A DNA stretch of 64,000 nucleotides, taken from positions 7,585,519 to 7,649,518 of the forward strand of contig NZ_KB911581.1 of the NCBI RefSeq assembly GCF_000383595.1. The letters run 5' to 3'. This document shows positions 6,442 through 16,248 of the stretch, one piece after another. Origin of the DNA: Streptomyces bottropensis ATCC 25435. GTDB lineage: Bacteria; Actinomycetota; Actinomycetes; Streptomycetales; Streptomycetaceae. The position numbers and the translations under genes are program-made. Below the pieces are notes generated by a model. The model did no database searches and was not told the origin of the DNA. It worked only from the letters and a program-made list of their open reading frames with translations. Each line of letters starts with the position of its first letter. Position 1 is the stretch's first letter.

Positions 6442-9400
6442 CCCAGCAGTTGATCCACCGGCCCGCGCGCAGCACCCGGCCGCTCGGGACCGCGGGGGCC
6501 CGCACGATCGAGCCGCCGCCGAACCTCCCGGAGGGCAGGGCGGGGACGGCGGCGACGGCGTTGCTGCCGATGGCGGGTGTCATGGGCTCGGTCGTGATGA
6601 TGACCGTGATCCGCAACAGCCAGTTCGCGGCACTCGGCGCGATGGTGCTGGTGTTCGCGCTGCTCGGCGCGGTCGCCCTCTTCCTCTCGCAGCGCGGCAA
6701 GGCCCAGCGCACCCGGCGCGCGCAGCGCGAGCGGTACCTGGAGTATCTGGAGGAACTGCGCGAGGAGTTCGGGGACGAGGAGCGGGAACGGCGGGCGCTC
6801 GCGCGGGTGCTCGATCCGCCCCCGGAGGCGCTGTACGACCTGGTGCGCGACCCCGCCCGGCTGTGGGAGCGGCGGCGGCAGGACCCGGACTTCCTGCGGG
6901 TGCGGGTCGGCACCGGTGACGTCCCCGTGGCGGACCTGGTCATCGGGCAGAACCAGGGCGGGGTGATGACCCCGCCGGACCCCTTCATGCTGAACGAGGC
7001 CCGCGCGCTGCTGGCCCGCTACTCGGTGGCGGGCGACTGCCCGGTCACCGTGCCGTTGGACCGCGCGGGCAACGTCAGCGTGGTCGGCGACCGGGAGGGC
7101 GTCCTGCGGGTGGCCCGCGCGCTCCTCGTCCAGGTCGCCGTCGCGCACGCGCCGGACGACGTGGCGGTGGCGCTCGGCGTCCCGGGCGAGCGGCTGGCGG
7201 ACTGGGAGTGGGTCAAGTGGCTGCCGCACGTGCTGGACGCGCAGGAGCACGACGGTCCGGTGGCGGCCCGCCGGATCGCGCCGAGCCTGCCGCAGCTGGC
7301 CCGGCACTTCCGGCACGAGCTGGGCCGGCGCGCGTCGTATGCGGCGGAGGTGCGCCGCGGGCTCGCCGACCGCAAGGCGCTGCGGCTGGCGTCCCGCATG
7401 CTCGTCGTGAGCGACGAGTACGGGGAGACGGCCACCGAACTGCCCCGCCCGGACACGGCGGTGGGGCTCGCGGACATGGGCGTCACCGTGCTGCATCTGC
7501 TGGCGGAGCAGGTGCACGAGCCCGACCACGTGTCGGTGCGGATCACCGTGCGGGGCGATGAGGTCGTGGTGGAGGACCTGCGCGATCCGGACCCCTCGGC
7601 GATCACGGCCCCCACCGCCGTCCCGCCCGCGCACGGCACCTGCGACCAGGTCACCGCCGCCGGCGCCGAGGGCCTCGCCCGGCTGCTCGCGCCGCTCCGG
7701 CTGTCCGCCGAGTCGGCCGCCGAGGGCACCCCGGTCACCGGCTCCGTCGACTTCCCGGGCCTCCTCGGCATCGACGACCCGGCCGTACTGAATCTCCACG
7801 AACTGTGGGCACCCCGAGGCGAGCGTGAGTTCCTGCGCGTGCCCATCGGCCTGACGGACCGTCACGAGCCTGTCCTGCTCGACCTCAAGGAGTCCTCGGA
7901 GCTGGGCATGGGCCCGCACGGGCTGTGCGTCGGCGCGACCGGGTCCGGCAAGAGCGAGCTGCTGCGCACCCTCGTGCTGGCGCTCGCCGCCACCCACTCC
8001 CCCGAGGACCTGGCGCTCGTCCTGGTCGACTACAAGGGCGGCGCGACCTTCGCCCCGTTCACCGGACTTCCGCACGTGGCGGGCGTGATCACCAACCTGG
8101 AGAACCAGGCCGGGCTGGTCGAGCGCGTCCACTCCAGCCTCGCGGGCGAGGTGAAGCGGCGGCAGCAGGTGCTCAAGGACGCGGGGAACGTGGCCGACAT
8201 CGGGCACTACGCCGCCCTGCGCGCCACCCGCCGGCCCGACCTCGAACCGCTCCCGCACCTCTTCGTCGTGATCGACGAGTTCGGTGAACTCCTCACCGCC
8301 AAGCCGGACTTCATCGACCTGTTCCTCTCCATCGGCCGCATCGGACGGTCCATCGGCGTCCACCTGCTGCTCTCCAGCCAGCGCATCGAGGGCGGCAAGC
8401 TCAAGGGCCTGGACACCTACCTCTCGTACCGGCTGGGGCTGCGCACCTTCTCCGCCGACGAGTCGCGGACCGTGCTGGACACGACCGACGCGTTCCATCT
8501 GCCGCCGCTGCCGGGCTTCGGCTATCTGAAGGTGGACACCTCCACGTACGAGCGGTTCAAGGCGGGGTACGTCTCGGGCGCGTACCGGGGCCCGGCCTTG
8601 GTGGCGCAGGAGGACGACACGCCGCCGGCCTGGACGTATCCGACGTACAACACGCTCGACAGCGCGCGGACCGACACCGAGGCCGTCGAGGGGCCGAAGG
8701 CGACCAAGCGGGAGACCGGGCCGACGGTGATGTCGGTGATGGTGGACCAGCTGGCCTCCGCGGCCCGGCCGGTGCGGCGGATCTGGCTGCCGCCGCTGCC
8801 GGACGCGATCACGCTGGACGCGGCGGCCGGGCCCGTGCGGGTGGACGAGCGGGGGCTGCGGCTGCCGTCCGCCGAGGGGCCGTTGCGGGTGCCGCTCGGG
8901 GTGCTGGACGATCCGGCGAAGCAGTGGCAGGGGCACTGGGTGCTCGATCTGACGGTCGCGGGCGGGCACGCGGCGGTGATCGGCGGCCCGCAGTCCGGCA
9001 AGACGACCCTGCTGCGGACCCTCGCGCTCTCCCTCGCCACGACCCACACGCCCGCCGACGTGGCCGTCTACGGGCTCGACCTGGTCGGCGGCGGACTGTC
9101 CGCGCTCGCCGGGCTGCCGCACGTCGGCGGGATCGCGGGGCGGGCCGACCGCGAGCGGGCGGCGCGGACGGTCGCCGAGGTGCGGACGATGCTGAACGAA
9201 CGGGAGGAGCTGTTCCGGGAGCACGGCATCGACTCCGTCGACCAGCTGCGGCACTTGCGGGCGCAGGGGAAGCTGCGCGAGCTGGGGTCCACCGACATCG
9301 TGCTGCTCGTCGACGGGTTCGGGGCGCTGCGCGACGAGTTCGCCGAGCTGGACGACACGGTCGTGGACCTGCTCAAGCGCGGCGGCGGGTACGGCATCCA

Positions 9401-10457
9401 CGTCGTCGGCGGCATGCTCCGCTGGAACGACGTACGGATCGCGACGCAGTCGATGTTCGGGACGCGGGTGGAGCTGCGGCTGAACGACCCGAGCGATTCG
9501 AGCGTCGACCGCAAGCTCTCCGAGACGCTGTCGCCGGACACGCCGGGGCGAATCCTGACCGACGGCAAGCTGTTCGCACAGGCCGCCCTGCCGCGCCTCG
9601 ACGGACGGCCGTCCACGGGCGACCTCGGTCCCGCGCTGGAGGACGCGGCCCGGACGATCCGCTCCACCTGGCACGGTGAACTGGCCGCGCCCGTAAGGGT
9701 GTTGCCGACCCGGCTGCCGTCCGGCCGGCTGCCGTCGGTTCTCGCCGAGCCGCACCGGGTGCCGATCGGCGTGGACCAGGACGCCCTCGCGCCCGCCCTG
9801 CTGGACCTCTTCGGCGCCGACCAGCATCTGCTGATACTGGGCGACAACGAGTGCGGCAAGACGAACCTGCTGAAGCTGGTCGCCGCGCGGCTCGTGGAGC
9901 GGTACTCGGACGAGGAGCTGGTCTTCGGCGTCTTCGACCCCCGGCGCGGGCTGCGGGGTGTGATCCCGGAGCCGTACCGGGGTGGCTACGCGCACAACGC
10001 CAAGCTCGCGGCGGGCCTGGCGACGGGGATCGCGAGCGAGCTGGAGAAGCGGATGCCGCAGAGCGCCGACCCGGACGCGCTGACCGACGAGCCCGCGTTC
10101 AAGGGGCCGCGCATCGTGATCCTGGTCGACGACTACGACATCCTCACCACCGCCGGGCAGCAGCCGCTGTCGCCGTTCCTGCCGTACGTCTCCTCGGCCC
10201 AGGACATCGGGCTGCACTTCGTGATCACGCGGCGGGTGGCGGGCTCCTCCCGGGCGATGTACGAGCCGCTGCTGCAGACCCTGCGCGAGACCGGTACGGC
10301 CGCGCTGCTCATGACCGGTGAGCGGAGCGAGGGCCAGCTCTTCCCCGGCCTGTACGCCTCGGCGCAGCCGCCGGGGCGGGGCACGCTGGTCCGCCGGGGG
10401 CGGGCCCATCAGCTGATCCAGACGGCACTCGACAGCGAGGAGGGCGACCGCCCGTGA
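6438..10457 (+). CDS. eccC: Type VII secretion motor ATPase EccC (fused EccCa-EccCb)
   Basis: A 1339-residue FtsK/SpoIIIE-type protein with two N-terminal membrane helices (about residues 40-82), a charged stalk, and three ATPase domains in one chain. The Walker A motifs are GATGSGKS (499-506, Lys505), GGPQSGKT (849-856, Lys855) and GDNECGKT (1135-1142, Lys1141). The first domain has a full Walker B, FVVIDEFGE with Asp613-Glu614. The second has LLVDGFGAL and the third ILVDDYDIL, so the catalytic Glu is replaced, as is often seen in the regulatory domains of EccC. It drives export of the Esx pair. GTG start preceded by GAAGGGG at 7 bases. Confidence 0.93.
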   Translation: MTQQLIHRPARSTRPLGTAGARTIEPPPNLPEGRAGTAATALLPMAGVMGSVVMMTVIRNSQFAALGAMVLVFALLGAVALFLSQRGKAQRTRRAQRERYLEYLEELREEFGDEERERRALARVLDPPPEALYDLVRDPARLWERRRQDPDFLRVRVGTGDVPVADLVIGQNQGGVMTPPDPFMLNEARALLARYSVAGDCPVTVPLDRAGNVSVVGDREGVLRVARALLVQVAVAHAPDDVAVALGVPGERLADWEWVKWLPHVLDAQEHDGPVAARRIAPSLPQLARHFRHELGRRASYAAEVRRGLADRKALRLASRMLVVSDEYGETATELPRPDTAVGLADMGVTVLHLLAEQVHEPDHVSVRITVRGDEVVVEDLRDPDPSAITAPTAVPPAHGTCDQVTAAGAEGLARLLAPLRLSAESAAEGTPVTGSVDFPGLLGIDDPAVLNLHELWAPRGEREFLRVPIGLTDRHEPVLLDLKESSELGMGPHGLCVGATGSGKSELLRTLVLALAATHSPEDLALVLVDYKGGATFAPFTGLPHVAGVITNLENQAGLVERVHSSLAGEVKRRQQVLKDAGNVADIGHYAALRATRRPDLEPLPHLFVVIDEFGELLTAKPDFIDLFLSIGRIGRSIGVHLLLSSQRIEGGKLKGLDTYLSYRLGLRTFSADESRTVLDTTDAFHLPPLPGFGYLKVDTSTYERFKAGYVSGAYRGPALVAQEDDTPPAWTYPTYNTLDSARTDTEAVEGPKATKRETGPTVMSVMVDQLASAARPVRRIWLPPLPDAITLDAAAGPVRVDERGLRLPSAEGPLRVPLGVLDDPAKQWQGHWVLDLTVAGGHAAVIGGPQSGKTTLLRTLALSLATTHTPADVAVYGLDLVGGGLSALAGLPHVGGIAGRADRERAARTVAEVRTMLNEREELFREHGIDSVDQLRHLRAQGKLRELGSTDIVLLVDGFGALRDEFAELDDTVVDLLKRGGGYGIHVVGGMLRWNDVRIATQSMFGTRVELRLNDPSDSSVDRKLSETLSPDTPGRILTDGKLFAQAALPRLDGRPSTGDLGPALEDAARTIRSTWHGELAAPVRVLPTRLPSGRLPSVLAEPHRVPIGVDQDALAPALLDLFGADQHLLILGDNECGKTNLLKLVAARLVERYSDEELVFGVFDPRRGLRGVIPEPYRGGYAHNAKLAAGLATGIASELEKRMPQSADPDALTDEPAFKGPRIVILVDDYDILTTAGQQPLSPFLPYVSSAQDIGLHFVITRRVAGSSRAMYEPLLQTLRETGTAALLMTGERSEGQLFPGLYASAQPPGRGTLVRRGRAHQLIQTALDSEEGDRP

Positions 10458-11926
10458 CCAGGGACGTCATCGCGCTCACCCCGAAGATGCCCGATGTGTG
10501 GGCCCTCATGACGAGTCTGTACGCCGGCGGCTCCGACCTGGACATGTCGGCGGCGGCCGACGGGGCGGTCGTCCAGCTGCACGGGCCGGGCGGGCGTCCG
10601 CTGGTGTCCGTGGAGTCGCCGGTGCTGGTGCAGGTACCCGGTGAGGCGGAGCGGCTGCTCGGGCAGAGTGTGCGGGCCCCGTTCTGGTGGACCGAGGCAC
10701 GGGCGTCCACGGCGGTGCCGGAGGCGGAGCGGCTGGCGGGTGTGGTGTGCGGGCGGCTCAACGCGTTGCTGGGCGGCTCCACCTGGCCGTCCGGGGCGGC
10801 GAGCACCCAGGCCGTGGACGTGTCGGCCGTGCCGTCGGCCGGGTCGGGACAGCCCGCCGTGGACGTGGTGACCGAGCACGCGGCCGTCGTCCTCGTCGAC
10901 CGGCCGGTGGTGGCCCTGACCAGCTGGCTCGCGGAGATCATGCGCACGGCCGTGGCGTCCCGGCGGTCCCTCCAGATCGTCACGCCGCCGGGCGTACGCC
11001 TGACCACCGCCGCCCGTACGACGCTCGCGCGCGTCCCCAACCGCTGGGTCGTCCAGGACCCCGAGTGCGGCTACTACGACGGGCTGTCGGGGGCGGTGCT
11101 GCGCTGGCGGGACGGGGCGTTCTCGCCCGCGTTCGCCGAGGACGGGACGGCGGCGGTGGCCGCCGCGTTCACGCGCCCGGCGCACGTGTCGGAGAAGGGC
11201 GCGGCGGAGAAGGGCGCGGCGGGCGGTCCGGGGGACGAGCCGCCCGGACGGCAGCTGATCGTCGCCCTGCGTACGGTGCACCGGCCCGACGAGCGGCTGC
11301 TGCTGGGCGGCGCCCTGGAGGCGGCCTGGCAGGAGCTGACGGGGGCGGCGCCGGCGGGCTGGGGCACCGCCGAACCGGTCAATCTGCCCTGGTCGCGGCG
11401 GCAGGTGACCGACCTGGCCCGGGAGCGGGCGCCCGAGCCCTCGCAGCTGATCGTGGTCGGCACCCCCGAGCGGCCGGCCATGGCGACGGTCCGGGTGACG
11501 CGGACGACGAAGGGCGTGGAGGAGGACGTCGTCCTGACGGTCGGGTACGCGGCCGGCGAGGAGCCGCCGCTGGACCGGATCGAGCCGCTGGCCGACACGC
11601 TGGTCCGGGAGCACGGGCTGCGGACCATGCTGACCTCGGTGCGCGTGGCGCGCGCCGACCTGACGACCGCGCCCCTTCTGGAGGGCCCGCCGCTGCCCGT
11701 GGCCTTCACGCTCGGCCCGGACGACGTGCACGCCATCGGGCTGGACCACGCGCGCCGGCCACCGGTCGAGGTCCGGGCGAAGCACCTCGGCCCGGCGTCC
11801 CGTCCGGCGCTGCACTACCCCCTCGGGGACGGCGCGGACGCGGAGGCGTGGGGGCGGCTCCAGCAGCTCACGGCGCACCTCAAGGGCGGTCATTCCCAGC
11901 CATCCATGCCTGCTCAACAAGGGTGA
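10454..11926 (+). CDS. DUF6177-type protein of ESX loci
   Basis: A 490-residue soluble protein starting with GTG that overlaps the eccC stop by four bases, hence coupled to it. No signal peptide, membrane helix or nucleotide-binding motif is visible. Three regions stand out: an N-terminal MTRDVIALTPKMPDVWALM, a central segment with TPPGVRLTTAARTTLA and NRWVVQDPECGYYDG, and a C-terminal part with AFTLGPDDVHAIGLDHA. From memory this matches proteins labelled DUF6177 that accompany EccC in Streptomyces; the name is given with that caution. It is likely the last gene of the secretion operon, with a cytosolic accessory role. Confidence 0.55.
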   Translation: MTRDVIALTPKMPDVWALMTSLYAGGSDLDMSAAADGAVVQLHGPGGRPLVSVESPVLVQVPGEAERLLGQSVRAPFWWTEARASTAVPEAERLAGVVCGRLNALLGGSTWPSGAASTQAVDVSAVPSAGSGQPAVDVVTEHAAVVLVDRPVVALTSWLAEIMRTAVASRRSLQIVTPPGVRLTTAARTTLARVPNRWVVQDPECGYYDGLSGAVLRWRDGAFSPAFAEDGTAAVAAAFTRPAHVSEKGAAEKGAAGGPGDEPPGRQLIVALRTVHRPDERLLLGGALEAAWQELTGAAPAGWGTAEPVNLPWSRRQVTDLARERAPEPSQLIVVGTPERPAMATVRVTRTTKGVEEDVVLTVGYAAGEEPPLDRIEPLADTLVREHGLRTMLTSVRVARADLTTAPLLEGPPLPVAFTLGPDDVHAIGLDHARRPPVEVRAKHLGPASRPALHYPLGDGADAEAWGRLQQLTAHLKGGHSQPSMPAQQG

Positions 11927-12054
11927 CTCGCGTCACTAACTCAACGACCAATACGAGCAGTACGAGCTCTGACCGACAAAGGATTTACCGGCCTGACCTG
12001 GGTCCCTAACCTCCCGGCAACAGCTGCCAGAAGGCACGCGCCAGGAGGAGAACC

Positions 12055-13245
12055 ATGGCCAGATCCAGCCACACCGCTACCGGGCACCTCGTCGTCACCG
12101 GCAGGGGAACGGCATACCGGCGTCCCCTCGCGGCGGCGTTCGCCGCGACCCTCGCGCTCGGCACCCTGGGCGCCTGCGGCGGTGGCGACGACACCGCGCC
12201 GAAGGTGGCGGAGAACAAGATCTCGGCGGGCAAGGTGCCGGACTACTACCCGGCCGACTACGCCGACCTGATCGCGGCCGCGGAGAAGGAGGGCGGCAAG
12301 CTCACCGTCTACTCGAACCTCGGCGACGAGAACATGGCCCCGATCGTCCGGGACTTCAAGAAGAAGTACGGCTTCGTCAAGACGGTCTCCGTCAACGAGC
12401 TGGACAGCGACGAGCTGTTCCAGAAGACCCTGTCCGAGAACGCGGCCGGCTCCTCCCCGGCGGACGTCCTGATCTCCAGCGCGGCGACCGCGTGGGCCGA
12501 CTTCTCGGCCCGTAAGGGCACGGTCCTGGAGTACAAGTCACCGGAGCTGGAGGAGCTGGGCGCGAGCGCGGAGCTGCTGCCGAGCGTGTACTCGGTGTCG
12601 CAGGACCCGATGACGATCGCCTACAACACGTCGCTGATGGAGACCCCGCCGACCACCCTGACGGACTTCGCGAAGATCCTCACGTCGGACGAGGACACGT
12701 ACAAGAACAAGGTGACGGTCCGCGACCCGGAGGGTTCGTTCGGCTTCACGGTCACGCGGGCGCTCACCGAGGGCAACCCGGAGTCCTGGAACGACCTGGA
12801 GAAGATTCTCCCGCTGACCCGCCCGGAGACCTCCTCCGGCACCCAGCTGGAGAAGATCGTCGCCGGTGAGTACATGGCCGGCTTCCTGATCAGCGCCTCC
12901 CCCGCGTACCCGGTCGTCGAGGACAGCGCGGGCCTGGTGAAGATCGTGTTCCCGAAGGACGGGACGGTCGTCCTGCCGCGCGGCCTCGGTATCGCCGCCG
13001 AGGCGCCGCACCCGGCGACCTCGAAGCTCTTCCTGGACTTCGCCCTCTCCGAGGAGGGCCAGCGCGCGGTCGCCGAGGGCGGACTGGCCTCGTACCGCGA
13101 GGGCGTGAAGGGCGAGGGCCTGCACACCTACCAGGAGGTCGTCGACGCGGTCGGCGAGGAGAACATCATCCACGTCAAGTACGAGCAGGTCGCGAAGGAC
13201 GACGCCGCCGCCTGGCAGGAGCGCTTCGACGGACTCCGCAAGTAG
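12055..13245 (+). CDS. ABC transporter substrate-binding lipoprotein, ferric-iron/polyamine type
   Basis: A 396-residue protein with a signal sequence ending in the lipobox LGAC (Cys near residue 41), then a type 2 periplasmic-binding fold: KLTVYSNLGDENMAPIVRDF at the start, YNTSLMETPPTTLTDFAKIL in the middle, and GLGIAAEAPHPATSKLFLDF near the end. This is the pattern of FbpA/AfuA-type binders. The start has GGAGGAG upstream. The fused permease and ATPase follow at 33 bases, giving a complete importer. The substrate is not certain: Fe(III), a polyamine, thiamine or a phosphonate all fit the family, and no iron box is seen in the 128-base upstream gap. Confidence 0.8.
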   Translation: MARSSHTATGHLVVTGRGTAYRRPLAAAFAATLALGTLGACGGGDDTAPKVAENKISAGKVPDYYPADYADLIAAAEKEGGKLTVYSNLGDENMAPIVRDFKKKYGFVKTVSVNELDSDELFQKTLSENAAGSSPADVLISSAATAWADFSARKGTVLEYKSPELEELGASAELLPSVYSVSQDPMTIAYNTSLMETPPTTLTDFAKILTSDEDTYKNKVTVRDPEGSFGFTVTRALTEGNPESWNDLEKILPLTRPETSSGTQLEKIVAGEYMAGFLISASPAYPVVEDSAGLVKIVFPKDGTVVLPRGLGIAAEAPHPATSKLFLDFALSEEGQRAVAEGGLASYREGVKGEGLHTYQEVVDAVGEENIIHVKYEQVAKDDAAAWQERFDGLRK

Positions 13246-13277
13246 GCAGCCTCCCGGGACGATCGGAGTCAGAACAG

Positions 13278-15050
13278 ATGTCAACCCTCACCCAGCCGCC
13301 GCGCACCCCCGCCGGCGAGTCACCCACGGAGACGTTCAGCCCACCGCGCTACCGCCGCCCCCTCGGCATCGGACGGGACACGGCCGTCCAGTACGCGGTC
13401 CTGGCGTTCCTCGCCGTCCTGGTGCTGGCCCCGATCGTCCCGACGCTCTACCAGAGCATCCGCAACCGCCCGCTCTACGAGGCGGGCGGGGCCTTCACCC
13501 TCAGCGGCTACACCGACCTCTTCACCAAGGCCGGCTTCGGCGAAGTCGCCCTGAACACGCTGCTGTTCGCCTCCCTGACCACCGTGCTGAGCCTGGCCAT
13601 CGCCATCCCGATGGCGATCGTGGTGGTCCGGACGAAGCTGCCGGGCGGCCGGCTGGTGGCCCTGGCGATGCAGTGGCCGTTCTTCATCTCCTCGCTGATC
13701 CTGGGCTTCGGCTGGATCATCATGTACGGCCCGGCCGGATTCGTCAGCGTCAAGGTGCAGCAGATCTTCGGCGGGGTGCCGTGGAACCTGTACTCCATCC
13801 CCGGCATGGCGCTCACGGAGGCCGTGGCACTCGCCCCGATCGCGTACGTGTTCTGCGCCAACGCCCTGCGGCAGTCCGACGCCTCGCTCGAATCGGCCGC
13901 CCAGGTCTGCGGGGCCGGTCCCTTCCGGATCCTGGCACAGGTGATCGTGCCGCTGCTGCGGCCCCCGATCGTCTACTCGGCGATCCTCGTCTTCTCCGTC
14001 TCCATCGAGACACTGAGCGTGCCGCTGCTGTACGGCCAGCCGGTCAGCATCGACGTCTTCTCGACCTTCCTTTACCACAACGGACTTCAGTCGGTGGACC
14101 CCGACTACACGATGCTGGGCGCCGCCTCCACGGTGATTCTCGTGGTCACGCTGAGCCTGGTGGCCGTACAGGCGAAGCTGCTGAAGGACGCGGCCCGGTT
14201 CGTGTCCGTACGCGGCAAGGTGACCCGGCCGCGCAAGCTCGACCTGGGCTGGCTGAAGTGGGTCAGCATCGCCTGCATCTGGTTCTACGTGATCGTCGGC
14301 GCCCTGATCCCGATCGCGGGCCTGGTGATGCGGTCCTTCACGCTCGTCTTCACGCCGCTCCAGTCGCCGTTCAGGACGGTCACGACGAAGAACTACGAGC
14401 TCGTCTTCGACTCCGACAACTACGTGCAGTCGCTGTGGAACAGCCTCATCGTGGCCGGTGTCGGCTCGGTGGTCGTCAGTGTCCTCGCCGTGTTCGCGGT
14501 GATGGTGGCCCGCCGGTCCACGTTCCGCTGGGGCCGGGCGGTGGAGTACCTGGCCCTGATCCCGCAGTCCCTCCCCGGCATCATCATCGGTATCGGCTTC
14601 TTCTGGGCCTTCGCGCTCGCCCCGTTCGGGATGGGCTCGGTCCTCCAGGGCACGATCTACGCCGTCATCATCGCCTTCGGCATGCGGGCCCTGCCCAGCG
14701 CGTTCGGCTCGGTCGCCCCGGCGATCATGCAGATCGGCGGTGAGCTGGACAACGCGGCCCGGGTCTCCGGCGCCGACTGGCTGATGACCTTCTTCCGCGT
14801 CCTGCGGGCGCTGATCACGCCGGCGTTCGCCGGAGCCCTGGTGCTCACCTTCGTGATCATGCTCAAGGAGTACTCCCCGGCCGTCTTCCTCAGCTCGGCC
14901 GACAACAACATCCTCGGCACCACCATGCTCAGTCTCTGGACGCAGGGCAGGGCCGGATCCGTCGCCGCGCTGGCCACCCTCCAGATCGGCATCACCGCGG
15001 TCTTCGTCGCACTCGCGGGACTGCTCATGAAGGGAAAGCACCATGCCTGA
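13278..15050 (+). CDS. ABC transporter permease with two fused membrane domains, FbpB/ThiP type
   Basis: A 590-residue polytopic protein with about twelve membrane helices arranged as two repeats. Each repeat carries an EAA-type loop for contact with the ATPase (around ESAAQVCGAGPFRILAQVIVPLL near 212-234, and DNAARVSGADWLMTFFRVLRALITPAF near 491-517). Fusion of the two permease halves is usual for FbpB/ThiP transporters. It overlaps the ATPase gene by eight bases, so the two are coupled. Confidence 0.88.
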   Translation: MSTLTQPPRTPAGESPTETFSPPRYRRPLGIGRDTAVQYAVLAFLAVLVLAPIVPTLYQSIRNRPLYEAGGAFTLSGYTDLFTKAGFGEVALNTLLFASLTTVLSLAIAIPMAIVVVRTKLPGGRLVALAMQWPFFISSLILGFGWIIMYGPAGFVSVKVQQIFGGVPWNLYSIPGMALTEAVALAPIAYVFCANALRQSDASLESAAQVCGAGPFRILAQVIVPLLRPPIVYSAILVFSVSIETLSVPLLYGQPVSIDVFSTFLYHNGLQSVDPDYTMLGAASTVILVVTLSLVAVQAKLLKDAARFVSVRGKVTRPRKLDLGWLKWVSIACIWFYVIVGALIPIAGLVMRSFTLVFTPLQSPFRTVTTKNYELVFDSDNYVQSLWNSLIVAGVGSVVVSVLAVFAVMVARRSTFRWGRAVEYLALIPQSLPGIIIGIGFFWAFALAPFGMGSVLQGTIYAVIIAFGMRALPSAFGSVAPAIMQIGGELDNAARVSGADWLMTFFRVLRALITPAFAGALVLTFVIMLKEYSPAVFLSSADNNILGTTMLSLWTQGRAGSVAALATLQIGITAVFVALAGLLMKGKHHA

Positions 15051-16170
15051 GGTGACCGTCAAGAACCTCGCCAAGACCTTCGGCGACAACTCCGTCCTGC
15101 GGGACGTCACCTTCACCATCAAGGACGGGGAGTTCTTCACGCTGCTGGGCGCGAGCGGCTGCGGCAAGTCGACGACGCTGAACTGCATCGCGGGCCTGGA
15201 GCAGCCGACGGAGGGCTCGATCGCGGTGGGCGGGAGACCGTTCGTGGACGCCGGGGCGGGTATCTTCCTGCCGCCCGAGGAGCGCAACCTCGGGATGGTC
15301 TTCCAGTCGTACGCGCTGTGGCCGCACATGACCATCGCGAAGAACCTCGCGCTACCGCTCAACATCCGCAAGGTCCCGAAGGACAAGCAGAAGACCCTGA
15401 TCCACGAGGCCCTGGACAAGGTCGGTCTCGCCGCCCTGAGCGGCCGCTACCCGCACCAGCTGTCCGGCGGCCAGCAGCAACGCGTGGCTCTGGCACGGGC
15501 GTTGGTCTACTCCCCGACCGTCCTGCTGCTCGACGAGCCGCTCTCCAACCTGGACGCCAAGCTGCGCGAACAGGCTCGGGCCTGGCTCAAGCGGCTCCAG
15601 GAGGAGCTGGGCATCACGACCGTCTACGTCACCCACGACCAGGACGAGGCGCTGGCGCTCAGCGACCGGATCGCCGTCATGGAGGGCGGCAACATGATCC
15701 AGATCGGCACGCCGCACGAGATCTACGAGCGGCCCGCCGCGCCCGCCGTCGCCGCGTTCGTCGGCCGCTGCAACTTCCTCACCGGCAAGGTGGTGAGCCT
15801 GGACGGCACCCGGCACACCGTCCTCCTCGACGCCAGCGGGGACGTCGTACGGGTCGACAGCGACGAGCGCGTCCCGACCGGCGACTCCGTGACGGTGGCG
15901 GTCCGCCCCGAACGGCTGGAGGTCGTGGCCTCGGCGGAGACACCGGCCGGCGTGAACCGGCTCGACACCCAGGTCATCACCAGCTCCTACGTCGGCTCCC
16001 GCTACGAGTACGACGTCCGCCTCGGCGACCAGGTGGTGCAGGTGCTGAGCGGCAACGGCGGGCTCGCGGGCGAGGTGGCGCTGGTCTTCGACCCGGGGCA
16101 CGCGCTGCTGTACGCCGACAAGGTGGAACTGCCGCAGGACCAGCGGGACCTGCTGACGGTGACGTCGTAG
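15043..16170 (+). CDS. ABC transporter ATP-binding protein, FbpC/PotA type
   Basis: A 375-residue ATPase with Walker A GASGCGKST (near residues 36-44), Q-loop VFQSYALWPH, signature LSGGQQQR, Walker B LLLDEPLSNLD and H-loop VTHDQDEA. A TOBE-type regulatory domain follows from about residue 245. It powers the importer made by the two upstream genes. The sequence around QSYALWPHMT is typical of the iron/putrescine/2-aminoethylphosphonate group and does not by itself settle the substrate. Confidence 0.92.
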   Translation: MPEVTVKNLAKTFGDNSVLRDVTFTIKDGEFFTLLGASGCGKSTTLNCIAGLEQPTEGSIAVGGRPFVDAGAGIFLPPEERNLGMVFQSYALWPHMTIAKNLALPLNIRKVPKDKQKTLIHEALDKVGLAALSGRYPHQLSGGQQQRVALARALVYSPTVLLLDEPLSNLDAKLREQARAWLKRLQEELGITTVYVTHDQDEALALSDRIAVMEGGNMIQIGTPHEIYERPAAPAVAAFVGRCNFLTGKVVSLDGTRHTVLLDASGDVVRVDSDERVPTGDSVTVAVRPERLEVVASAETPAGVNRLDTQVITSSYVGSRYEYDVRLGDQVVQVLSGNGGLAGEVALVFDPGHALLYADKVELPQDQRDLLTVTS

Positions 16171-16210
16171 CCTCGGCGGCCCCCTTCTGACCATCCTCCC
16201 CTCCCCCAGT

Positions 16211-16243
16211 CCCCTGGAGGGCCTTGAACCGGCCCTCCAGGGG
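16211..16243. terminator. Bidirectional hairpin terminator between convergent operons
   Basis: A 13-bp perfect stem (CCCCTGGAGGGCC and complement) with a 7-base loop. It lies between the end of the ABC importer on the plus strand and the stop of the response regulator on the minus strand, so it can serve both. Confidence 0.8.
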
Positions 16244-16248
16244 ACGTC

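Noticed and set aside
6330..10409. Very long minus-strand open frame opposite eccC
   Set aside because: It mirrors the codon pattern of eccC, reads as Arg/Gln/His-rich low-complexity protein, and has no domain or ribosome site. High GC makes such antisense frames common.
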